Source of the DNA: Ramicandelaber brevisporus
Lineage: Eukaryota > Kickxellomycota > Ramicandelaberales > Ramicandelaberaceae
Direction of reading: 5' to 3'
DNA: 14,314 nt
Assembly (NCBI GenBank): GCA_025201865.1
Contig: MU603224.1
Span: forward strand, 1 to 14,314
Each line of letters starts with the position of its first letter. The stretch's first letter is position 1. Shown piece by piece: positions 1 through 8,712 of this stretch. The translations under genes were made by a program, and so were the position numbers. The notes beneath the pieces are model-generated. The model had not been told where the DNA came from, made no database searches, and worked only from the letters and a program-made list of their open reading frames with translations.

Positions 1-253
1 GACATTAAACACTCTCCAATCGAACTGTCACTTATGTTGGCTGTCTTCCTGTCGCCATTAACATTGTCCCTCTATTTCGTCTTGAAAGATGTCAATGTCG
101 TGATGACGCTGTTATGACTCCATGCATTCAGCCAATATCAGGCGAGCCAATCGTGGCTGTGTTAGATTCTCCTTTCTCCACAAAACTACCACAACTCTCA
201 AAACTCAAAGAAACAAAAACAAAAATAGGCAATTCAACCGTGAACACGTTGCG
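1..253 (+). promoter_or_regulatory. 5' flank and probable leader of the first gene
   Basis: No gene is visible here. The stretch is upstream of the first coding region and ends in an A-rich leader. It contains several ATGs (at 89, 95, 103, 114 and 122). The one at 114 opens a 68-codon frame that overlaps the main gene out of frame. The one at 122 is in frame with the main gene and would add 44 residues. If the transcript starts upstream of these ATGs they would act as upstream starts. I think it more likely that the messenger RNA begins downstream of 122. Confidence 0.4.
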
Positions 254-1813
254 ATGGGAGCCATTTGCAGCAAGCCTGACACTGTCGAAGACCAGGCAGG
301 CGGTGCAACGCGCTCCTTGAGTTCTGAGCAAGAGCCTCTTCTGCGTTCATCTGCCGCCAACGGCAACAGCGGCAGTGGTGATTATGGCAGTGTTTCAGCA
401 GGCGATTCAGCAAATGCAGCTGATGGAGACACAAGCGTTACCATTCCGGTTGCCGAGTCAGGTGACACCGGCGCATACGGCGATAGAGACCAAGAGGATA
501 TTGACGCTGATATTGCCGAGCAAGACGCAATTACAGCGAGACTAGAGGCAACAAGCCGCGACGACCGTGTTGGACTCCATGCTCGCGACTATACGATTTT
601 AGTAACAGATACGTTTAGAGACTCGCTGGATATGACAAAGAGTCTTGAGCATTCCAGACCAAATCGACCACGTCAGAATATGTTCCAGCAGCAGTTTTTC
701 ATGCCGCAGCAGCAACAGCATGGAAGTGGCTATAGTGGTTTCGGTGGACTATACCAGCAACAACAGCAGCAACAACAGCCAGTGCAGAGACCATTCTTAC
801 CACCAGGATTTGTGGCACACAAGCATGCGCAGCAGATGGGACTACTGGATGCACAAATTAGAGAACAAAGAAAGTTGGAGTTTGAACGAAAATTGGCTGA
901 AGATGCAAGGAATAGACCTGTGGAAGAACAATCTGCTGCTGGCACTGCTGCAGTTGACACTGAGGCGGCGGGTTCATCATCAAAGAAATCTGGCAAGGAA
1001 CGCAAGTCTGGTAAAGGCTCCAAACAAGCACCAACTGCGACTGCAGCAGCGACAGCGACAGCACAAGAACAGCCTGAACAATCACCATCAGCCAGTAAAG
1101 ACGACAAGTCAATCTCATCAAAGCGCAGTAAACCACGCCGCGAAAAGAAGACTGTAGCGCGTTTAGAAACTTTGCCAGAGGCGAGTGTATCGGCCAGCGC
1201 AGCCACATCAACTAATGCGAGAGGAATGTCTCCCAAAGCTGACTCATCATTCACAGTTACACAGCCAACAACGACATCTACAAGATTCAGCCTGCAGCCA
1301 CCGCCTCCTCCACCTCCCCCAGAAGTTGCAGGAACCCCAGATGTTGATTTACTAAAAGACTTGATGGAAGCTTTTGGTGAACAGCCTCAACCAGCACAGC
1401 CGCGGCCAGCAGCATCGTCAGCTGAACCCCCATCCAATGGTCAACTCCCACCTATTGGTGCAACTGGCTCTTCATCGCCAACAACAACCACATCAAACCT
1501 GCTTAAGCCACCAAGCAAGTCTCACAGCGGTGGCGGCAATACCAGCAGTCGAGAGGGTGGTAACAATAGTGGCAGTGATGTTAGACGCCACAAGAAGGGA
1601 CACAAGAAGAGTCGAAGTCGTGGTGGTTCAGACCGTGAAGCTGTGCTGAGCAGAGGTGATGCTGCAACCTATTCTTCGGCTGCTGCCTTTTCAACCGATG
1701 CAGATACAGATGTTGATACTAATGCAACAAAGTCATCGCGTAGATACCCAGTGGAACATGAACAGCGTGCTCAAACTGTGCCAATCAACAGTCCAACAAT
1801 TAGCAAGCCATAG
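254..1813 (+). CDS. Low-complexity protein with lipidation-type N-terminus (unidentified)
   Basis: This predicts a 519-residue protein that I cannot assign to a family. I chose the ATG at 254 over the in-frame ATG at 122 because it gives the N-terminus MGAICSKPD. Gly2 and Ser6 fit the N-myristoylation consensus and Cys5 is a likely palmitoylation site, so the product may sit on an internal membrane. Residues 25-31 (EQEPLLR) and the acidic helical stretch near 80-130 are faintly like the N-terminus of LAMTOR1/Ego1-type Ragulator proteins, but this is weak. A Gln-rich tract lies near 145-178. A charged helix that could form a coiled coil follows at about 190-222. Then come Lys/Ser-rich segments, an eight-proline run and a DLLKDLMEAFGEQ helix, and a basic Ser/Gly-rich C-terminus. 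There is no transmembrane segment or enzyme motif. Coding status is supported by a single long open frame with no intron needed. Next gene: MUB1, same strand. Confidence 0.72.
   Translation: MGAICSKPDTVEDQAGGATRSLSSEQEPLLRSSAANGNSGSGDYGSVSAGDSANAADGDTSVTIPVAESGDTGAYGDRDQEDIDADIAEQDAITARLEATSRDDRVGLHARDYTILVTDTFRDSLDMTKSLEHSRPNRPRQNMFQQQFFMPQQQQHGSGYSGFGGLYQQQQQQQQPVQRPFLPPGFVAHKHAQQMGLLDAQIREQRKLEFERKLAEDARNRPVEEQSAAGTAAVDTEAAGSSSKKSGKERKSGKGSKQAPTATAAATATAQEQPEQSPSASKDDKSISSKRSKPRREKKTVARLETLPEASVSASAATSTNARGMSPKADSSFTVTQPTTTSTRFSLQPPPPPPPPEVAGTPDVDLLKDLMEAFGEQPQPAQPRPAASSAEPPSNGQLPPIGATGSSSPTTTTSNLLKPPSKSHSGGGNTSSREGGNNSGSDVRRHKKGHKKSRSRGGSDREAVLSRGDAATYSSAAAFSTDADTDVDTNATKSSRRYPVEHEQRAQTVPINSPTISKP
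720..780 (+). repeat. CAG/CAA repeat encoding polyglutamine
   Basis: A mixed run of CAG and CAA codons within the first gene encodes about eight consecutive glutamines. It follows a shorter CAG-rich stretch just upstream. The mixture of synonymous codons suggests an older, fairly stable tract rather than a pure expanding microsatellite. Confidence 0.8.
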
Positions 1814-2056
1814 AAAAAAAAAACAATAATATAAATCATCCATTCATTCCTCAACCATCGTATTGCAATCTACCACCACACTTCTTCTACAATCTCGGTT
1901 ATCCTCCACAATACGCTTTTATCTCTTTTCTCTTTCCTCTTTTTTCTTTCTTTCTTTCCTCTTCCTCTTTCTCGTAACATTGCACTACAACTTTCGTTAA
2001 ACTAAATGAATTTAGTAATCAGCTAGGACTGGACATGGCGACATCGAAGGTTGTGC

Positions 2057-2101
2057 ATGTGCGTCGTACATATTTACACCACACGCACATCATCTTTTTT
2101 T
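2057..2101. repeat. 8-bp perfect inverted repeat followed by T-run
   Basis: ATGTGCGT at 2057-2064 is the exact reverse complement of ACGCACAT at 2083-2090, with an 18-base loop. Seven consecutive T follow at 2095-2101. As RNA this would form a hairpin with a U-tail. The role is unknown. It could be a chance repeat, a 3'-end processing element or a Pol III-type stop. Confidence 0.35.
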
Positions 2102-2473
2102 CTGAACCCGCATATTCCAAATAGGTAATTTCTGTCTCGTCGCGGTCCTCCACACTGCGACCACAGCAAACCTAGAGCAGAGTAGCCGCCCACTGGCTGC
2201 CCACTTCCTTCAGCCTCTCAAAAGCTTCAAGAACAATTCAAAAAAAAAAACCGACATACTTCATCACTGCGAACACCGCCTGTCCCCTCTTCACCCTGCC
2301 AACTCGGCTCTTGTGCTCTGACTGCGTGTGCTCTTTCTTTCTCTCTCTTTACCGTTCTTCCGGACTGCCGTCTCCTTCCTTCTCGGCCATTTGCTCTTGT
2401 TCATTTTGCTTGAACTTTCGCCTCCCCTTCTCTCCAGCTTCTTGCCCTTGCCGTTGCTTTTGCCTCTTGGCTC

Positions 2474-2501
2474 TTTGCAGTTTGCAGTTTGCACTTTGCT
2501 T
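2474..2501 (+). repeat. Four tandem 7-base TTTGCAG-like units before MUB1
   Basis: TTTGCAG, TTTGCAG, TTTGCAC and TTTGCTT follow one another directly, ending six bases before the MUB1 ATG at 2508. They lie in the presumed 5' leader. The CAG ends after a pyrimidine-rich tract also resemble 3' splice sites, so a leader intron ending here is possible but not shown. Confidence 0.5.
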
Positions 2502-2507
2502 CCCGAG

Positions 2508-4230
2508 ATGCGTGAGCCCAACTTTTACTATCCGACGCACAACAAGGCATCCGTCTCCATAAACTCGTCATTGTACGACCGCCGCGCTCTCGACTGCACT
2601 GCCGTCTTGCCTCTCCTCAACTCTTTATCGCACCTCGGCGTTCTCATCATTTCCGCCCCTCGTATCCGCGATGTCCTGATGACCGATGGCGGCGTGGAGC
2701 GTCTTGTCGACATTCTTCGCAAAACGCCCGGAAACCAGGACGTTTTGAATCACTGGACATGGACTGCTGCCTATCAGTGCATTGTCCAGCTCGGCATACG
2801 AGGCACCGAAAGCATTCGTAAAAGGCTGGTGAAGATTGGAATTGTGGAGCTTCTGGTGGCAATGCTCAAGAGTCACTTGGCGGTGCATCAGCTAAAGATT
2901 GTGGACGAGAGTGTGAGGGATTACAACGAGAAGGAACAGCATCGCCAGCAAGTTTTGCAGTACTTGGCAAGCATGAGGGCAATGCAAAAACAGCAGCAGC
3001 AGAGACAAATGTTTAAGAGCATGCTATTGACTGCAGCTACCGGCGAGGAACACGAAGCCACGGCGGCAATGTCGAGTGCATCGCTAGTAACGCCAGATGG
3101 GCATAATAGACATGCACTGGATGTAATGCTGAATAGAAATCCGACAATGAGTATACTGAGAGTGGACGGATCAGCCGCAACATTGCCATTGACACCGGGA
3201 GCTACACCGCACAATACATCAGCAACGGGCTCAATGTCTGACTTGCTAGTAAACAGCAGTGGAAGCAGCAGCAGCAACAACAGCGATCACTCCGCAGCCA
3301 ATGACAGCGTATTGAGGGCTACAGCGGTAACGGCAGCGGCAACGGCACATGCACTCAAGTATGAGTTACAGCAGCGTATGGCAGGTGCGGCTATCTCATC
3401 TGCATCTGATTCAGCCAGCACCAGCAGTAGCACAAGCAACTCAGCCACAACAACCGCCGCAGCAGTGTCTGCTTCTGGTTTTATGGCTGCATGTCCTACA
3501 TCCACAACAACACCCATCTTGCCACCAGCGCCAACATTTGACCACTCCTATCCACTTCACATGGATGGATACTACCCTGCAGATCCATATGCACACTCGT
3601 CCATGCTGCTCAATTTGCCTCAGCCGCCGCCACCACCAACTCTCGATGAAGTCAAGACTCTACACCTCAACATCTCCGCAGCCTTTGCAGACACACTGAT
3701 GAACTACGACCACAATGTTCTGAGCCGCACAGATGACATTCTCTATGCTTTGCACCTGCTATCATATCTCACCAAGTACCTGGACACTCGCGAAGAAATC
3801 AATCGCGCCAGCTGTGGAGTTGGAATTGATAATATCTTTGCGGCAGCAGAGTGCTTTACAGATCCAAGAGTGTTTGACCCAAGTGTAGTATCATACGCCA
3901 ATGCTGCAGTAAAGAATATGCTGCGGCATGATGATGACAGTGTGCCTAGAAGATGCATCAACTTTTATTGCTTGAAACAGCTCGATTCGAAGCATCAGCA
4001 TCAACACCAGGTATACAGGTGTAAGCATTGCAAAAGAGCGAGATATTGCTCAAAGAAATGCTTGGGCGAATCGTGGCAGCATGGTCATAGACACTGGTGC
4101 TCAGGCAACAAACAACAGCAGGCAGCAGTCAATACTGCCCCAGCAACAATATCAGCTGTATTGGCGGCACCATCAGCCATGCCATCAAGAGAGATACCAG
4201 CACAGGCATTCCCAACAGCAGCGACAGATT

Positions 4231-4265
<35 letters not shown>

Positions 4266-4442
4266 CAGACCACGGTGGTTCCGACAATTGCTCTTCCAGG
4301 TTCAATTGCCGAGTCAGCTGGAATTTTGCTGACTCAAACTACACCAACTCCATCTCAGCCAGGCACCGTCCAAGACCCTTTAGCGCTGGACCATACTCTC
4401 ATGCCAACACGGCGGACAGTCTATACCGCTGTTGCACCTTAA
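2508..4442 (+). CDS. MUB1: MUB1/samB-like MYND-finger protein
   Basis: This is a 644-residue fungal Mub1/samB homologue. In yeast Mub1 partners the Ubr2 E3 and Rad6 to ubiquitinate the proteasome transcription factor Rpn4; in Aspergillus samB affects cell polarity and septation. I chose the ATG at 2508 because the protein then begins MREPNFYYPTHNKASV and continues with LYDRRALDCTAVLPLLNSL, the conserved start of the family. The region before it is CT-rich leader. The N-terminal part (about 1-125) is armadillo-like helical. A Gln-rich helix and a long Ser/Thr/Ala-rich linker follow, then a second helical block near 386-432. The MYND zinc finger lies at 483-531, with ligands C483, C488, C505, C508, C514, C518, H527 and C531. 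The first pair is spaced C-x4-C, which I recall as typical of this subfamily. A polyalanine tract lies near 576-586. The gene converges with the OSH3-like gene. Confidence 0.93.
4233..4265 (+). repeat. Pure GCA trinucleotide tract encoding polyalanine
   Basis: Eleven uninterrupted GCA codons lie in the C-terminal tail of MUB1, outside the MYND finger. Unlike the mixed-codon Gln tract in the first gene, this one is a pure microsatellite and probably varies in length between strains. Confidence 0.9.
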
Positions 4443-4746
4443 AGATATTCAAATGCTCATTTACTATACAGTCTGTTCTTTCCTCCTTCCCCAATTTGTT
4501 TGTTTGTTTTTCAGTTTGTTCAATTTTGCCATTGTCCGTTCCTCTTTTTTTTAATGATTCCGTCTAAAATAGACATTTAATGCGATAATTAGAAAGAATG
4601 CCGTTTAACTTTAAATCATTGAAAAGAAAGGAGGAAAGGAGGATGAGAATGAGGAAGAGTTAATTCAGTTTAACTAAAAGGGTTTAAGAGAAAAGTAAAG
4701 TAAAGTAAAGAGGAGTGAGCTCATTTCAAATAAAGGTAATTGTCAT
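4443..4746. other. Convergent intergenic region (MUB1 / OSH3-like 3' ends)
   Basis: These 304 bases separate the stop codons of two converging genes and hold no gene. Pyrimidine-rich sequence follows MUB1 (about 4475-4555). Purine-rich sequence precedes the OSH3-like stop (about 4620-4715), and read on the minus strand that is again pyrimidine-rich. A plus-strand AATAAA at 4729-4734 is a possible MUB1 poly(A) signal, although it lies only 12 bases from the neighbour's stop codon. A short AAAGT tandem lies at 4692-4710. Confidence 0.6.
4692..4710. repeat. Short AAAGT pentanucleotide tandem
   Basis: There are about three and a half copies of a five-base unit in the purine-rich convergent region. 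This is a simple sequence repeat with no visible function. Confidence 0.6.
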
Positions 4747-7700
4747 TTACCAAAGTTCGAGAATATCATTTCCAAAGTTGTGCTTCTCACGTGCTTCCCA
4801 GTATCCACCAGCGTATCTCCATGTTGTTTCATCTTGATTTCCAATGTCATTGTCGTCCTTCTTGACTACAAACCATCTCGGCTTCCAGGCTTTACCTGAA
4901 TCCTCAATCTCCTTGCGTCTCTCACGCTGGCGAGTCTCCAAACGGGCCTTCTCCTTCTCGGCACCGTCCAAGTCGCCGCGCTCGAGCATACGCTGGTCAG
5001 GACGAAGACGGGTATCAGTGCGTGGGAGGAGATTGCCACCAGTACCTTCAATGTCCGGGACGAGCTCGTTAAGCTCCATCGCAAACTGAGTGAAGCCGTA
5101 GTAAGTGTTGGGATCGTGAGGGATTGGATGCGCAGCCCAGATGACATCGCCGCCACCCAGACCGTCAACAACCACTGGCTTGCTCTGGCGGACAGTGTAG
5201 TCAGACGCAGAGGATGGAGTTGAAGATGCAGGCTGAGGAGATGAGATGATGCCACCGACAATCGAGCTGTCCATCGACAGATTCTCAGACCAGCGACCAG
5301 CCAATGTACGAGTGGCTGGTGTACCCCCACCGTTGGCCGGAACAACAATCATGGACGACGGCGGTGTTGGGCTACTACCGAGTGGCTTTTTGCCGCGCTC
5401 AATCTTGGCAGTAACTTCATTGTTCGATGATGAAAAGTAGCCGCTCTCCTTGAACCGAATTGTGCAAACATCGCCAGTGGTGTGGTTGCGAACCACAACG
5501 TCACCACTGTATTCAATGGAACGAGATGTGGCGGACATCATGTTACGAACCCACATTGACGGCTTGGTAAATGTGTAGTGATCATTCCAGCCACTGAGCT
5601 TAATGTGCACAGTGCCGCCTTGGATGAACTCCATTGATTTGCCCCAGAACTTGTTCTTGGCACGAGACTCTTGGTAGAACTCCCAGGAACCAAAGCCGCT
5701 TGCTGTCAGAGATGAGGCGTGGCAGGCCATGATTGGTGGGGCGTGTGAGATCTTCTCGGCCAAGAATCGGAAACCCTTGTCAGGACGCAGACATTCATAA
5801 GTCTCGCCGTGCAGCGGGTTGTATGGCTTGCGAGATGACCGGAATGCGGTTGCAGCACATGGGGAGATGGCAAATGCAGCGATGAAAATCATACGCTCGA
5901 GTGAATCACACAGCGTGGCAGCGCGGTCAAGCAAGTACGAGTGCTCGAGTTCTTCGCAGAGATGCTGCAATACGTTGAGCGGTTCATTGAGAGCAACTGG
6001 CATAGAGACGCTGAACAAGTCCCTGCCAACATTCTTGCGAAGAATGGACACGATACTCGGTGGTTCGCAGAAGACGGGAGATGGCAGCTTGATACGACGA
6101 ACAATGTCCTTCGGAATGGCAGGCTCTGGTTCTGGTGCCTTTGCCTTAGAAGGAGGCTTGGTCACGGCTACAGCAGGAGTGAGGGCCTTCTTTGCGCGAG
6201 TTGACACTTCATCCTTCGAATGCCATGCACCCAAGTGAGGTAAATGAGCAACACTCGACAGTGCAATGGCCAAATCCTTGTCACCAGACGTGATGGCATG
6301 AGTCGCCAGTCCATTGCTCTTAACGCGGCCAGTCTCTTCTCTATCGTCATCATCTTCATCACCTTCATCATCATCATCGTTATCACCATCATCGTCGTCG
6401 TCACCGAAATCAGTAGTAGCAGCATCACCATCGGCATCAGATATATAATCACTGATAGTATCTTCCTCTTCGTTAATAAACATTTCGTTTGCATCATAGA
6501 ATTCTTCATCGTCCTCAGCTGAGAATACTGATGACAAATCTGCATTGCTATGTGCCGCAGACGCTGGTCCAGCTGCAAGCATGACATCATCTGGTCCAAG
6601 GAACGGCGACGGAGGAGCTTGGCCAGTCACTCCAAATCCTGCGCCTGGTACAACTGGTGAGAGTGGCTGCTGTAATTGCTGCTGCTGAGATCCAGTGAAG
6701 GTTGAACGGCGAGAGGTTGATCGACGAGAGACTTGGCCGGGAGCAACGCCAGATGCACGTAAACCAGATTCGATGCGCTGCAAGTTATCGTTAGTAGTGG
6801 CCACCATCCAATCTTCAATTTGCTGCAAATGGAGCAGTGAATCACGCAATTGACGAATGGTCGATGAGGCTGACATGTGTAGTGGAGACGATGCCAATGT
6901 CAGCTGCGGTGTTGGTGTAATTGAAGGTGGTGGCGGACTGGCACCAGAGGATGGCAGCGAAGGCGGTGTGCTTGATGCTGGAACAGGCGTTGTTGATTCA
7001 CGTGGACGGCTCGAGAAGAATGAACTGATTCCCTTACGTCCGCTACGGCCTGAGCTCTGTGAAATGCCGCTGGCTGCTGTTGCCGTGGTGTTGGCGGTTG
7101 CCGTGGGAGTAGGCGTGGTTGAGGCCAATGGGACAATGGAAGCCTCGCTAAGCTGACTTTCGAGCACATCAAGCAACTGTGCAATGCGAGTTGCCTCCAC
7201 GCCAAATGAAGTGTGGCCTTCAGTGATTGTGCGCTGATGCAATGATACAATATTAGCCAAGTTGCTTAATCCATGAGCAGCGCCAGCTGAACCTGAGAAT
7301 ACAACTGACGATGTGCGCTGGGATGATGTTGACTGGCGCTGTAACTCTACTGCTGGCGCACCATTGCTGCTGGTGCTGCTTGATAGCTCGACACTGGTTA
7401 CAGGCTGATGATCACCGGTGATTGAGGCACGCACATCCCAAGTGGAGGCAGGTTGATTCATCCACATTTTCAAAGCACCAACCCACTTCTCATAATCTGG
7501 TCTATCCAATGCTTTGATTTGAAACAGGGTCGCACCCGAGTCAACAGTTATGGTCAATTGGACTGGATTGGTGGACACAGCTGCCATGGGCAGATGAATA
7601 GAGCCGCGCTGAATACCTCCAGGCTCCATCGAGTATGACATTACTCCACGGTCTATTTCAAACCATCTTTTGGCCCATCCCTGCATTCGCTTGCGCTTCT

Positions 7701-8349
7701 TCTTCATTAAATATCCCGATATCGGTGCTGGCAATAATGTGCTTGATAGCTGAGGCTGAGACACACTTGATGAGATCGATGTACTCAATGGAACAGTTGC
7801 TGCCACCGCTGCCACCGCTGCTGTTACTGCTACTGCCGATGGAGAGGTGCGCTTTAGAGCAGCAAAGAATGTCAGCTTCTTTGATGTGTTCATTGAAAAC
7901 AAGTTATCAAAGCACAATACATATGTTCCCAATTCTTTGGCTTCATAGCTGCCTTTGACGGTAGTCTTTGATGAGTCGTACAGTCGAACTGGAAGCAGCT
8001 CCACAAGGTCTTGTTTCTCTAGATGGCGTGCATACGACTTGGATCGCTCCGATGTAGTTGCCACTGAGGCTCCCATAACTGCATTGGAGATACCTGATTC
8101 TTCAGTTATGCTACGCGACACTGTAGTAGTTGTAATGGGCAAATCGTCGTCGATAACCTGTTCTGTAGCAGAGCCATCTTCATCTACAACGATGCGAGAA
8201 GCTGCGCCAAGCCACTGGCGCTTAAAGTACAAGCCGAACTGCACGCTCTTCTTGGAAGTCGAGAACCACCACAATAGAGTCTGGTTTGGCTGGCTGACGT
8301 TGATGAAGTGCAAGTAGACGTCCCGTGGCGGGATGATGACCTCCTGCAT
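4747..8349 (-). CDS. OSH3: Osh3-like oxysterol-binding protein (GOLD-PH-FFAT-ORD)
   Basis: This is a 1200-residue lipid-transfer protein of the OSBP/Osh family; the GOLD-like N-terminus points to the Osh3 type. Osh3 acts at ER-plasma-membrane contacts, binds PI4P and influences Sac1. A GOLD-like fold occupies about 1-165, starting IPPRDVYLHFINVSQPNQT and ending near GTYVLCFDN, interrupted by a low-complexity insert at about 50-110. The PH domain is at about 208-298 (GYLMKKKRKRMQGWAKRWFE to YEKWVGALKMW). Ser/Thr/Pro-rich linkers follow. A FFAT motif, E616-F-Y-D-A-N-E622, sits in an acidic setting and predicts binding to VAP/Scs2. After an Asp/Glu tract the ORD runs from about 745 to the end, with KPYNPLHGETYE, FWGKS, YYGFTQFAMELNE, RLRPDQRMLE and WKPRWF all recognisable. 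The usual EQVSHHPP signature is E865-KISHAPP, lacking the second histidine. A roughly 40-residue Ser/Pro insert interrupts the ORD after GRWSENL. There is no intron. It converges with MUB1. Confidence 0.95.
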   Translation of the reverse strand: MQEVIIPPRDVYLHFINVSQPNQTLLWWFSTSKKSVQFGLYFKRQWLGAASRIVVDEDGSATEQVIDDDLPITTTTVSRSITEESGISNAVMGASVATTSERSKSYARHLEKQDLVELLPVRLYDSSKTTVKGSYEAKELGTYVLCFDNLFSMNTSKKLTFFAALKRTSPSAVAVTAAVAAVAATVPLSTSISSSVSQPQLSSTLLPAPISGYLMKKKRKRMQGWAKRWFEIDRGVMSYSMEPGGIQRGSIHLPMAAVSTNPVQLTITVDSGATLFQIKALDRPDYEKWVGALKMWMNQPASTWDVRASITGDHQPVTSVELSSSTSSNGAPAVELQRQSTSSQRTSSVVFSGSAGAAHGLSNLANIVSLHQRTITEGHTSFGVEATRIAQLLDVLESQLSEASIVPLASTTPTPTATANTTATAASGISQSSGRSGRKGISSFFSSRPRESTTPVPASSTPPSLPSSGASPPPPSITPTPQLTLASSPLHMSASSTIRQLRDSLLHLQQIEDWMVATTNDNLQRIESGLRASGVAPGQVSRRSTSRRSTFTGSQQQQLQQPLSPVVPGAGFGVTGQAPPSPFLGPDDVMLAAGPASAAHSNADLSSVFSAEDDEEFYDANEMFINEEEDTISDYISDADGDAATTDFGDDDDDGDNDDDDEGDEDDDDREETGRVKSNGLATHAITSGDKDLAIALSSVAHLPHLGAWHSKDEVSTRAKKALTPAVAVTKPPSKAKAPEPEPAIPKDIVRRIKLPSPVFCEPPSIVSILRKNVGRDLFSVSMPVALNEPLNVLQHLCEELEHSYLLDRAATLCDSLERMIFIAAFAISPCAATAFRSSRKPYNPLHGETYECLRPDKGFRFLAEKISHAPPIMACHASSLTASGFGSWEFYQESRAKNKFWGKSMEFIQGGTVHIKLSGWNDHYTFTKPSMWVRNMMSATSRSIEYSGDVVVRNHTTGDVCTIRFKESGYFSSSNNEVTAKIERGKKPLGSSPTPPSSMIVVPANGGGTPATRTLAGRWSENLSMDSSIVGGIISSPQPASSTPSSASDYTVRQSKPVVVDGLGGGDVIWAAHPIPHDPNTYYGFTQFAMELNELVPDIEGTGGNLLPRTDTRLRPDQRMLERGDLDGAEKEKARLETRQRERRKEIEDSGKAWKPRWFVVKKDDNDIGNQDETTWRYAGGYWEAREKHNFGNDILELW

Positions 8350-8641
8350 CTCTCAGTGCTGCGTGCGATCTACTGCTTTACTACCACTGCTGCCACGAGG
8401 TTTGGAGGAAGAAAGGAAGAAAGGAAGAAAGAGAGAGAGCAATGACGATGCTGGCTAGACACTGAGAGGAAAGTAAAACAATTCGCAAGGAAGAAGAAAA
8501 AAGAATGTATGCAATGACGACTTGCAGGAGAAACGGATAAAGTTGACAACGGAAGAAGAGGAAGAGGGAAAAGCTTTAAAGCAAAGGAGGTTGTTGGGCA
8601 GACACACATATAGACAGACAGACAGCCCATCGTCTGCTTTT

Positions 8642-8670
8642 GAGAGAGAGAGCGAGAGAGTGTGTGTGTG
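8642..8670. repeat. Compound (GA)n(GT)n microsatellite
   Basis: A GA-dinucleotide run with one interruption (8642-8660) passes directly into a TG run (8661-8670). It is an ordinary compound microsatellite in the divergent promoter region. Confidence 0.85.
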
Positions 8671-8712
8671 CATGCAAAGGGGGAGGATGGCTGTTCGGTG
8701 ATATCCTAGTCA

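Larger units (their letters stand above)
1814..2507. other. Intergenic: 3' end of first gene and CT-rich leader of MUB1
   Basis: No gene is visible in these 694 bases. Just after the stop at 1813 there is an A-run and AT-rich sequence (about 1814-1835), then a long polypyrimidine tract (about 1918-1976). A short inverted repeat, ACTAAA-TGAA-TTTAGT, lies at 2001-2016, and a stronger one at 2057-2090 is followed by seven T. From about 2280 to 2500 the plus strand is strongly C/T-rich, as expected for the leader of a fungal gene. It contains no ATG in frame with MUB1. No tRNA-type box A/box B pair was seen. Confidence 0.6.

Noticed and set aside
730-1254. Antisense 174-codon frame in the first gene
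   Set aside because: It is Cys/Ser-rich and arises from the complement of Gln/Ala/Ser repeat codons; it lies fully inside a better supported gene.
2066-2082. Puf3-type TGTAAATA motif on the minus strand
   Set aside because: Both neighbouring genes are transcribed from the plus strand, so the motif would not be in either messenger RNA.
2328-2507. A 60-residue N-terminal extension of MUB1
   Set aside because: It would need a GTG start. It translates CT-rich leader into Leu/Ser/Phe repeats, and the family's conserved N-terminus begins exactly at the ATG at 2508.
8370-8630. An 86-codon minus-strand frame upstream of the OSH3-like gene
   Set aside because: It is Phe/Leu/Ser/Cys-rich, exactly what CT-rich leader DNA yields, and shows no domain. 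It is better read as untranslated leader, at most an upstream frame.
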